In this document: piece after piece, positions 1 to 5,351 of the stretch
How positions within the stretch are numbered: the stretch's first letter is position 1
Layout: every line of letters starts with the position of its first letter
Assembly: GCA_900549555.1 (NCBI GenBank)
Contig: UROO01000088.1
Coordinates: forward strand, 1-8,238
From: an uncultured Collinsella sp.
GTDB taxonomy: Bacteria; Actinomycetota; Coriobacteriia; Coriobacteriales; Coriobacteriaceae
Direction: 5' to 3'
DNA: 8,238 nt
Notes under the pieces: generated by a model
The model's database searches: none
Told to the model about the DNA's origin: nothing
Seen by the model: only the letters and a program-made list of their open reading frames with translations
Position numbers and translations under genes: made by a program

Positions 1-43
1 TAGGAGTCCGTCTCGTGGGCTCGGAGATGTGTATAAGAGACAG
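1..43. other. Illumina Nextera i7 adapter contamination
   Basis: Bases 10-43 are the 34-nt Nextera transposase read-2 adapter, ending in the 19-bp Tn5 mosaic end (25-43, AGATGTGTATAAGAGACAG). Bases 2-9 read AGGAGTCC, which is the i7 index of Nextera primer N705 as written in the oligo, and base 1 (T) matches the last base of the P7 flow-cell sequence that precedes the index. This is library sequence left in the assembly. Genuine genomic sequence starts at base 44, and the open frame of the neighbouring gene running through 1-43 is accidental. Confidence 0.97.
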
Positions 44-1836
44 GCCTCGCTATCCCAAAGGAACGTCGTATACGCAAAATTAATCACGCAGCCCGCTTCG
101 GAAAGAATCTTCCAAAGAGATCCCACTGATTCGCCCTGACAAATGGAATTCGAAGAAACGAAAGCGCATCGAATGTTGGTGCCCTTGGAATAGTCGGCCG
201 CCTTTTTAAACCAGCCAGCAACATAGTCCAGTTTTCCCGCATTGCTTAACCCATCGAACAGCGAGGAAACATCATTCGATTGTTCTTTTGACTGCATGGC
301 CTGACCCAAGAACGGCGGGTTTCCGAGGACGTAGTCGACCCCATCAGCCGCGACGACGTCGTTCCAGTCGGTACGTAGCGCGTTGGCGTTGACGATGCCC
401 TCATAGTCCGTGAGCGGAAGTTCCTGGTAGACGCGCTGCGTCACTTTTGCGGTGTCAGCGTCCGCCTGCTTCTCGGCGATCCAGAGAGCCGTGCGGGCAA
501 CGCAGCAAGCGAAATCCTCCAGCTCAATACCATGGAAGTTTTTTAGGTTAACCAGCACGTCGCGATCGCCGGAATCCTCGAAGCTGAACGATGCCTGATC
601 GCCCTGGAGCTCGAAAAGAATGCGGTTCTCCAGCTGCCTCAGGCAAAGGTAGCTTTCGGTAAGGAAGTTGCCCGAGCCGGCGGCAGGATCGAGGATAGAG
701 ATGCTGCCGATCTTCTTATGCAGGTCCTTGAGCGCACGGGTCCTCGCGCCACCCGCGACGGGCTTGGCGCAGGCCTCATCGAACTCGGCTTTGAGGCCGT
801 CGAGGAAGAGCGGGTCTATGACCTTGTGGATGTTCTCGGGGCTCGTGAAGTGCTGACCGTTTGCGCGGCGGTGGTCGTGGGACAGCGCGCCCTCGAAGAT
901 GGAGCCGAAAACCGTGGGGCTCACGCCCGACCAATCAAACTCCTGGCACCCCTCGACGATGAGCGTATGGCGGAAGTTCTCGGACAGGGGCGGAATCTCC
1001 GTCTTCTCGCGGAAGAGGCCGCCGTTCATGTAGGGCAGTTTCTTCAGCCAGGGCTCGGCGTACTTGTCGCGTTCCTCGTCCTTGGTGTCGAGCCAAACGA
1101 AAAGGTCCTTGAGGCCGCGCCTGAGATCGCCTGCCGAGAAGTGGGCGACGTAGTCGCGGAAGGCGTTGGGGGCCACGAGTCCCGAGTCCTCGCAGAACAT
1201 GAGGAACATGAGGCGCGTCATGAGCACGGAGAGCGCATGGTGATTCTCGGGCGTGTCGGGATCATCGAACGCCTCGGCGACTTGGTCATGGAGTTTCGAC
1301 ATGATCTTGCCGGCCTCGACGGAAACGGCGCGGGAGATCGTGGCCGGGGCCTCCGCCCCGCCCTTGAGGAACTGAATGGCAGCGAGGTTCTTGGGGAGCT
1401 CGGCGAGCGGCAACTTGAAAAGCGGCTCCCTGCATAGCGAATCCCGCTCGCGGTCGAAGACCCAAAACTCGGCAAAATTGCAAGCGATGATGTAGCGCGG
1501 CTGTTGGGAGAGGGGCATACCCTGGGCGTAGGCGTTGCCCTGCTTCGCGGGCGTCACCTTGCGGCCCTGGCGCGTCTCCTCCTTGGCGAGGTCGATTCCC
1601 AGCGACTTCTGTTCGACAAGGGTTTTGGCCGACGGTATGAAGACGTCGATATACCCATCGTGCGTGCTCGCATCGGTGGAGACGGGCTTCTCGAACTCAA
1701 GTCTCGAGACCGCATCCTCAACACCCAGGACATTCTGATAGAAGTCGATCCAGAACCGTTGCGTGTCCTGGTTCTCATTTCCCTTGTTCGCCCACCTGCT
1801 TGCAAAAGCTTCTGCATCGGCTTTCTTTCCCGGCAT
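44..1836 (-). CDS. MmeI-type type IIG restriction-modification enzyme, 3'-truncated
   Basis: This frame is open from ATG 1836 to the adapter junction, giving 597 complete codons; the target-recognition and C-terminal parts lie off the contig. Enzymes of this family combine DNA cleavage, adenine methylation and target recognition in one chain of roughly 900 or more residues. Visible domains in order: an N-terminal PD-(D/E)xK nuclease signature at residues 60-82 (YIDVFIP, then LVEQKS; candidate catalytic D64, E75, K77); a helical linker at about 170-330; the typical methylase entry GQHFTSPENIHKVIDP (327-342); SAM-binding motif I, DPAAGSGNF (383-391); and catalytic motif IV, NPPF (506-509), typical of N6-adenine methyltransferases. 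The start is chosen because AGTGAGGG lies about 5 nt upstream. The gene is read in the same direction as the initiator tRNA, 3' of it, which hints at an acquired island. No separate R, M or S gene is seen. Truncation is an assembly limit, not evidence of a pseudogene. The family call is strong from motifs; specificity cannot be read here. Confidence 0.9.
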
Positions 1837-1873
1837 ACGGACCCTCACTTGATAGCCTTTTCCACTGAGGAAG

Positions 1874-1879
1874 ATTCTA
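1874..1879 (-). promoter_or_regulatory. Possible -10 box of the type IIG gene
   Basis: On the minus strand this reads TAGAAT, five of six matches to TATAAT, and would start transcription about 30 nt before the ATG at 1836. There is no convincing -35 hexamer at 16-18 bp, so support is weak. The rest of 1837-1993 is AT-rich and shows no gene. Confidence 0.3.
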
Positions 1880-1993
1880 CGGGTTCTTCACTTCTATTTA
1901 GCTGGTTTTAGTTTTATTGGCATCTGTTTTGCCTTGGCGGTCGTTGCAATCTGCTCATATTCCGCTCAGGAGTCCTCGCAGCATTGTCAAGAT

Positions 1994-2031
1994 AAAAGAA
2001 AACAGCTCAAAGGAACAATACCTCTGAGCTG
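1994..2031 (-). terminator. Rho-independent terminator of the tRNA-fMet transcript
   Basis: Read on the minus strand, CAGCTCAGAGG (2031-2021) pairs with CCTTTGAGCTG (2013-2003) in an 11-bp stem with one G·U pair and a 7-nt loop, followed directly by TTTTCTTTT (2002-1994). The G·U pair forms only in minus-strand RNA, which agrees with the direction of the tRNA. The hairpin begins 11 nt after the CCA end and separates the tRNA from the type IIG gene beyond it. Confidence 0.92.
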
Positions 2032-2041
2032 CTAAAAGTCT

Positions 2042-2118
2042 TGGTCGCGGGGGCAGGATTTGAACCTACGACCTCCGGGTTATGAGCCCGGCGAGCTACC
2101 AGACTGCTCCACCCCGCA
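2042..2118 (-). tRNA. Initiator tRNA-fMet (anticodon CAU)
   Basis: This 77-nt gene folds as a full cloverleaf with the CCA encoded. The anticodon is CAU. Initiator hallmarks are present: three consecutive G:C pairs at the base of the anticodon stem (GGG 29-31 with CCC 39-41), an A11:U24 pair, and no strong pair at 1:72. The T stem is GTAGG/CCTGC and the acceptor 3' strand is CCCCGCG followed by discriminator A73. The 1:72 position is U·G rather than the C·A seen in E. coli initiator tRNA. The tRNA loads formyl-methionine at the ribosomal P site to start translation. It has its own promoter and terminator. Confidence 0.96.
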
Positions 2119-2149
2119 ATGTCTGGGCGCCTCATGTGCGCAAGAAAGA

Positions 2150-2178
2150 ATATTACGTGGGAGTTCGGTAAACGGCAA
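2150..2178 (-). promoter_or_regulatory. Promoter of the tRNA-fMet gene
   Basis: On the minus strand TTGCCG (2178-2173) and TAATAT (2155-2150) are separated by exactly 17 bp. Transcription would start near 2143, giving a leader of about 25 nt before the tRNA. This is a good match to a housekeeping sigma-70-type promoter. Confidence 0.75.
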
Positions 2179-2253
2179 GGAAAATCTCGTAGAGCATAAT
2201 TCCTTCATATTTAAACCCCTCAGTCCATATCACCGTAAATGAATCGCAGCCGA

Positions 2254-2276
2254 GCGCCGTCGACGGCGCGTATACA
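2254..2276 (+). promoter_or_regulatory. coaX promoter with a palindrome in the spacer
   Basis: A -10 box TATACA (2271-2276, followed by AT) sits about 39 nt before the coaX start. Bases 2254-2269 form the perfect 16-bp palindrome GCGCCGTCGACGGCGC, filling the space where the -10/-35 spacer would be. The hexamer 17 bp upstream, AGCCGA (2248-2253), is a poor -35. A weak -35 with a symmetric sequence in the spacer fits a regulator-controlled promoter, though a chance GC-rich palindrome is possible. No regulator is identified. Confidence 0.5.
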
Positions 2277-2304
2277 ATGGTGCGCGTCCTTTTATGCCAA
2301 CACT

Positions 2305-2309
2305 GGGAG
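2305..2309 (+). promoter_or_regulatory. Ribosome binding site that fixes the coaX start
   Basis: GGGAG lies 5 nt before ATG 2315. The in-frame upstream ATG at 2294 is preceded only by a pyrimidine-rich stretch with no Shine-Dalgarno, and starting there would add seven residues before the conserved N-terminal strand. Confidence 0.7.
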
Positions 2310-2314
2310 TAGAC

Positions 2315-3088
2315 ATGCTGCTCGCTATCGATATGGGAAACACGCAGACGGCCATGGGCCTGTTTGACGGAGACGAGCTGGTGCAGTCGTGGCGCATGCC
2401 CACCGACCGCTCCTATACCGCCGACGAAATCCATGTGCGCCTGATGGGTTTCTTTAAGATGTACGGCCTTTCGCTCGACGCGGTCGACGCGATCGCCTTT
2501 GCGGGCGTGGTGCCGCAGCTCTCGCGCGAGTGGCACGCCGTGGCCGACCGCATTGCCGCGGACGCCATCGTCATCGGGCCGCAGACGGCCGCCGTAACCA
2601 AGCTGCGCGCGGCGCGCCCGCAGGCCGTAGGTGCCGATCGCGTCGCCAACGCCGTTGCGGCCGAGACTTTCTACGGCGCGCCGGCAATCGTGGTGGACTT
2701 TGGCACCGCGACCAATATCGACGTCATCGATGGGGACGGCTATTACATTGGTGGAGCGATCGCGCCGGGTATCCGCATCTCCATGGACGCGCTTGCCGCC
2801 CGTGCCGCCAAGCTCGCCAGCGTGCCGCTCGAGGCGCCCGAGCACGCCATCGGCCGCGACACCGAGGAATGCATCAAGGTCGGCGCCGTGGTGGGCGCTG
2901 CCGCCATGGCCGAGGGCCTGGTCGCGCGCATGAAGCGCGAGCTGGGCCGCGAGGATGCCACCGTTATCGCCACGGGCGGTCTCGCCGGCATCGTCGCCGA
3001 TTCGACCGATGCCTTCGACGTGGTCGATGGACAGCTCACCATCAAGGGTATCTGCGAAATCTACCGCCGCATGCAGGAGCTGGGGTAA
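2315..3088 (+). CDS. coaX: Type III pantothenate kinase
   Basis: CoaX phosphorylates pantothenate with ATP, the first step of coenzyme A synthesis, in the cytoplasm. The 257-residue product has the usual family length and the ASKHA-fold motifs in order: LLAIDMGNTQT at the N-terminus (D6, G8, N9, T10), the G-A-D-R motif with the expected catalytic aspartate D108 and R109, VVDFGTATNID (126-136), GGAIAPGI (146-153), and the C-terminal phosphate-binding IATGGLAG (218-225). Type III kinases generally need a monovalent cation and resist CoA feedback; that is family knowledge. Start 2315 is chosen over 2294 because of its ribosome binding site and because conservation starts at MLLAID. The gene is monocistronic as far as visible, running towards the ATPase island and converging with the folPK unit beyond it. 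No frameshift or missing motif is seen. Confidence 0.96.
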   Translation: MLLAIDMGNTQTAMGLFDGDELVQSWRMPTDRSYTADEIHVRLMGFFKMYGLSLDAVDAIAFAGVVPQLSREWHAVADRIAADAIVIGPQTAAVTKLRAARPQAVGADRVANAVAAETFYGAPAIVVDFGTATNIDVIDGDGYYIGGAIAPGIRISMDALAARAAKLASVPLEAPEHAIGRDTEECIKVGAVVGAAAMAEGLVARMKRELGREDATVIATGGLAGIVADSTDAFDVVDGQLTIKGICEIYRRMQELG

Positions 3089-3142
3089 GGAGGGGCTTAA
3101 GTCGAGCACGCCCGATGTCACAGCCCCCGCAAACGTTCGCCA

Positions 3143-3189
3143 AGCCTATTCCTCAAAAACGAAAATTTTTCAGTTTTGAGGAATGGGCT
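3143..3189. repeat. AT-rich palindromic repeat, copy A
   Basis: The arms AGCCTATTCCTCAAAA (3143-3158) and TTTTGAGGAATGGGCT (3174-3189) pair over 16 bp with one T·G. A conserved 2x2 mismatch (AC/AG) follows, then an inner GAAAA/TTTTC around one central base. The T·G pair forms only in plus-strand RNA, so the copy folds best in the coaX transcript. It lies 54 nt past the coaX stop and 9 nt past the ATPase stop (minus). No T tract follows on either strand, so it is not a classical terminator. Copies B and C share the core in the same orientation. Confidence 0.9.
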
Positions 3190-3198
3190 CAAAACACG

Positions 3199-4395
3199 CT
3201 ACGCCTCGCCGCACAGCCACCTCGCCAGATCCACGATCAACACTCCGTCGCGATCCGTGGCCTCGTGATGCGTGCGGGCGAGAATCATCTTGGGATACGC
3301 ATCGCCAATGCTCAGCAGTGGCGAAATCTCGCGTTCAAATGTCTTATCCGAGCTGATGTCGTCGCTCACCTGAATGTAGAGCTTCTCGCTTCGCTTGATT
3401 GCTACAAAGTCTATTTCCTTTTTATAGAGCACGCCGACGTATACCTCGTATCCGCGACGCAGCAGCTCGATTGCCGCCATGTTCTCGTATACGCGTCCCC
3501 AATCCATATCACGTGTACCAAGAAGCGCATATTTAAACGCATGGTCCGCCAGATAGTACTTCTCGCCGCTCTTAAGGTATTTTTTGCCGCGAATGTCGTA
3601 CCGACGAACTTTATAGAAGGCAAACGCATCGCACAGGTACCCCATGTACGTGCCGACCGTCTTGTTCGTAATCTTTAGCCCATCCGCATTTAATGCATCA
3701 GTAATGTTGCGTGCCGACGTAATGTTGGAAACGTTGTCCATCATGTAATCGGCAATGCGCAGCAGCGCCGATTCGTTTCTCACGTTATGCCGCCGCACGA
3801 TATCTCTCACGATGAGCGTCTTAAAGACGTTGGAGAGATATTGATAGCGCTGCTCCTGCAGTGGATAAGGGTAAGAGCCGGACATACCGCCGGTTCTCGC
3901 GTACTCATCGAAGTCGCGGTCGACCTCGCCCTCGTCGCCATAGAGGCGATACTCCTCAAACGAGAATGGGAAAACCTCGATCTCGAAGGTGCGCCCCGTA
4001 AAGAGCGTCGACAGATCGCTCGACAGCAAAAAGGCATTCGATCCGGTGATGAAGATGTCGTACTGCTCGGATGCGTGAAGGCTGTTGATCGCGCGTTCAA
4101 AGCCGTCGCACATCTGAACCTCGTCGATAAGCAGGAAGTTTTGCTTGTCGGACACTCGATGATCTTTTACATAGGCGAGCAACGCGTGATACTCGAGCAG
4201 GCCCTCGAACTCATCGAGGTTGTAGTTGATATGGATGACATTCGAATTGGACAGATTTGCCTCCACATAATCGCGGAGGGCCTCGAGCAATTTTGATTTA
4301 CCGCTACGCCGGATGCCCGTGATGACCTTGATGTCCGGCACGCCAATAAGGCTCGTCAACGTGTCCATATATGACGTTCTATTGATGAGTTTCAT
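3199..4395 (-). CDS. AAA+ ATPase with DUF4143-type C-terminus
   Basis: This 398-residue protein resembles the predicted AAA+ ATPase family of COG1373 (AAA_14 plus DUF4143), whose cellular role is unsettled. Residues 22-140 hold the ATPase: Walker A GIRRSGKS (27-34), Walker B FLLIDE (87-92), sensor-like ITGSN (116-120) and the family's GRTFEIEVFPFSFEEY (134-149). A winged-helix-like part follows at about 200-255. The C-terminus has a nuclease-like fold signature, KEIDF (326-330) and YIQVS (340-344). A canonical PD-(D/E)xK site would have E-x-K where this has Q342-V-S, so DNA cleavage is unlikely. AGGAGG (4406-4401) stands 5 nt before the ATG. Visibly lower GC than coaX and folPK and the flanking palindromes suggest an acquired gene. 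Function, partner and substrate are unknown; only the ATPase assignment is firm. Confidence 0.87.
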   Translation of the reverse strand: MKLINRTSYMDTLTSLIGVPDIKVITGIRRSGKSKLLEALRDYVEANLSNSNVIHINYNLDEFEGLLEYHALLAYVKDHRVSDKQNFLLIDEVQMCDGFERAINSLHASEQYDIFITGSNAFLLSSDLSTLFTGRTFEIEVFPFSFEEYRLYGDEGEVDRDFDEYARTGGMSGSYPYPLQEQRYQYLSNVFKTLIVRDIVRRHNVRNESALLRIADYMMDNVSNITSARNITDALNADGLKITNKTVGTYMGYLCDAFAFYKVRRYDIRGKKYLKSGEKYYLADHAFKYALLGTRDMDWGRVYENMAAIELLRRGYEVYVGVLYKKEIDFVAIKRSEKLYIQVSDDISSDKTFEREISPLLSIGDAYPKMILARTHHEATDRDGVLIVDLARWLCGEA

Positions 4396-4421
4396 TGAGG
4401 CCTCCTCGCGGTCTTTTATCG

Positions 4422-4462
4422 CTATTCCTCAAAAACGAAAAATTTTCAATTTTGAGGAATAG
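4422..4462. repeat. AT-rich palindromic repeat, copy B
   Basis: Perfect 13-bp arms CTATTCCTCAAAA (4422-4434) and TTTTGAGGAATAG (4450-4462) enclose ACGAAAAATTTTCAA. It ends 27 nt before the ATPase start codon, upstream of its ribosome binding site. If the TATATT box at 4479-4474 is the -10, the copy lies in the ATPase 5' leader. The inner A/T run is 9 bases (A5T4), as in copies A (A4T5) and C (A3T6): length is kept while the A-to-T switch point moves. Confidence 0.9.
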
Positions 4463-4473
4463 ACTCTGTAGCG

Positions 4474-4479
4474 AATATA
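4474..4479 (-). promoter_or_regulatory. Possible -10 box of the ATPase gene
   Basis: On the minus strand this reads TATATT, five of six matches to TATAAT, located between repeat copies B and C. No good -35 is seen 16-18 bp upstream. If used, the transcript would start just ahead of copy B and carry it as a 5'-leader hairpin, and copy C would lie upstream of the promoter. Confidence 0.33.
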
Positions 4480-4506
4480 CCTCGCGAAAGGCCGAACCGA
4501 CTTAAT

Positions 4507-4549
4507 CCTATTCCTCAAAAACGAAATTTTTTCAGTTTTGAGGAATAGG
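4507..4549. repeat. AT-rich palindromic repeat, copy C
   Basis: Perfect 14-bp arms CCTATTCCTCAAAA (4507-4520) and TTTTGAGGAATAGG (4536-4549) enclose ACGAAATTTTTTCAG. It has the same orientation as copies A and B, with its centre 86 bp from that of copy B. The 44 bp between B and C show no repeat and no gene. It lies between the ATPase promoter region and the 3' end of the folPK unit. Confidence 0.9.
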
Positions 4550-4579
4550 GCCGACGCGGCCATTCTCTCGGGTCACACA

Positions 4580-4613
4580 GAAGCCCTCCCCGGTGCAGGC
4601 CGAAGAGGGCTTC
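4580..4613 (-). terminator. Hairpin ending the folPK unit, without a U tract
   Basis: In minus-strand RNA GAAGCCCTCTTCGG (4613-4600) pairs with CCGGGGAGGGCTTC (4593-4580) as a 14-bp stem with two U·G pairs and the hexaloop CCTGCA. In plus-strand RNA those two pairs would be A·C mismatches, so the fold belongs to the minus transcript. It starts 36 nt past the stop of the biotin-ligase-like gene. Only TGTGTG follows instead of a U run; such tract-less hairpins are often proposed as terminators or 3' stabilisers in high-GC Gram-positives. Confidence 0.55.
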
Positions 4614-4649
4614 GTTGTCATCGTTATCTTTGAGTGCTGGCGCCCCGCG

Positions 4650-5351
4650 CTACAGCCCGCGAATGCGTACGGCCTCGGGCGGAAATTCCTGCTCGCCGGC
4701 ATCGGTCTTGATGGTCGCACGACCCCAGATGTCCAGGCCCGCAAACACGCCCACCGCGAGCGGCAGACCGTTGGGCGATACCGCCGCGACCTGACGGCCC
4801 AGCAGCGGCACCATGTCGAAGTACTCGCCCAGCACGGGAGCCAGCGGACCGGCGGCGCCCTGCGGCGTGTTCGCGACAACCGCCCAGGCGTCCACGCGGG
4901 CCAGCACGGCGGCGGACAGTGCCTCGACCAGCGCTTCGTCAGCTACGTCCACACCGAGCTCGTCTAGCGCCGCGCGCTCAATATCCACCGTCACGGCACC
5001 GAACATGCCCGCGGCGCCGGCGCCACCGTTGACGGCGACGCGCGCGAACGACGTCTCGAACGCGGGCGCACCGCACACGATATTGCTCGGCCACTGGATG
5101 CCCACCTTGCCGGCAAGGTCCAGGCCCGGCGTCGACGCCGTGCCCACGAGCGCGTCCATCATGCCCATCGCCGCCACAAACGGAAGGCCGTGGAAGGCAT
5201 GCATGTTCACGTCCGGGCGCACGACCAGCGAAAACGTCAACGACGTCTCGCCCGCGCTCCAAGCGCACCAGCCCGCGGACGCACCCTCGCGGCCCGCGTC
5301 GCGCGCGGCGTCAAGCTCGGTGCCAACGGCCACAGCATTCATCTCAATCAT
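4650..5351 (-). CDS. Divergent biotin protein ligase-like protein
   Basis: This 233-residue protein looks like a reduced BirA-type biotin protein ligase, the enzyme that attaches biotin to carboxylase carrier domains. Points of resemblance: SLTFSLVVRP (37-46) where the family has a serine-rich strand before a long helix; VGIQWPSNIV (83-92) aligning with the family's KWPND; and a C-terminal segment (184-233, GRQVAAV to PPEAVRIRGL) like the small SH3-like domain ending in the usual E-V-x-L-R. The biotinyl-AMP loop (GRGRxGR) is absent and KWPND is changed to QWPSN, so ordinary ligase activity is doubtful. ATG 5351 directly follows the folPK stop (TAG, 5354-5352), implying translational coupling; ATG 5342 in frame is an alternative. 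The family call is tentative and rests on pattern only. A plain hypothetical protein, or a lipoate-ligase-fold relative, is the alternative. Confidence 0.55.
   Translation of the reverse strand: MIEMNAVAVGTELDAARDAGREGASAGWCAWSAGETSLTFSLVVRPDVNMHAFHGLPFVAAMGMMDALVGTASTPGLDLAGKVGIQWPSNIVCGAPAFETSFARVAVNGGAGAAGMFGAVTVDIERAALDELGVDVADEALVEALSAAVLARVDAWAVVANTPQGAAGPLAPVLGEYFDMVPLLGRQVAAVSPNGLPLAVGVFAGLDIWGRATIKTDAGEQEFPPEAVRIRGL

Noticed and set aside
718..1437. A 239-codon plus-strand open frame over the type IIG gene
   Set aside because: It is a shadow of the minus-strand gene, whose nuclease and methylase motifs run through the same region without a break.
1968..1975. A second copy of the i7 index sequence AGGAGTCC
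   Set aside because: It stands alone with no adapter around it, so it is a chance 8-mer and not contamination.
1985..1990. Perfect TTGACA (minus strand) as the -35 of the type IIG gene
   Set aside because: No -10-like hexamer lies 16-18 bp downstream; the first AT-rich candidate is about 23 bp away.
2294..2314. Longer coaX start at ATG 2294
   Set aside because: It has no Shine-Dalgarno, and the true ribosome binding site would then lie inside the coding region.
3092..3127. GGGGCT/AGCCCC hairpin after coaX as a terminator
   Set aside because: Six base pairs closing a 24-nt loop without a T run is too weak to claim.
3143..3189. Copy A as a rho-independent terminator for coaX
   Set aside because: The stem is AT-rich next to the loop and no T run follows on either strand. 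The same element also stands upstream of the ATPase, where a terminator for its own transcript makes no sense.
3143..4549. The three palindromes as a CRISPR array
   Set aside because: There are only three copies, at very unequal spacing, with a whole gene between two of them and no cas genes.
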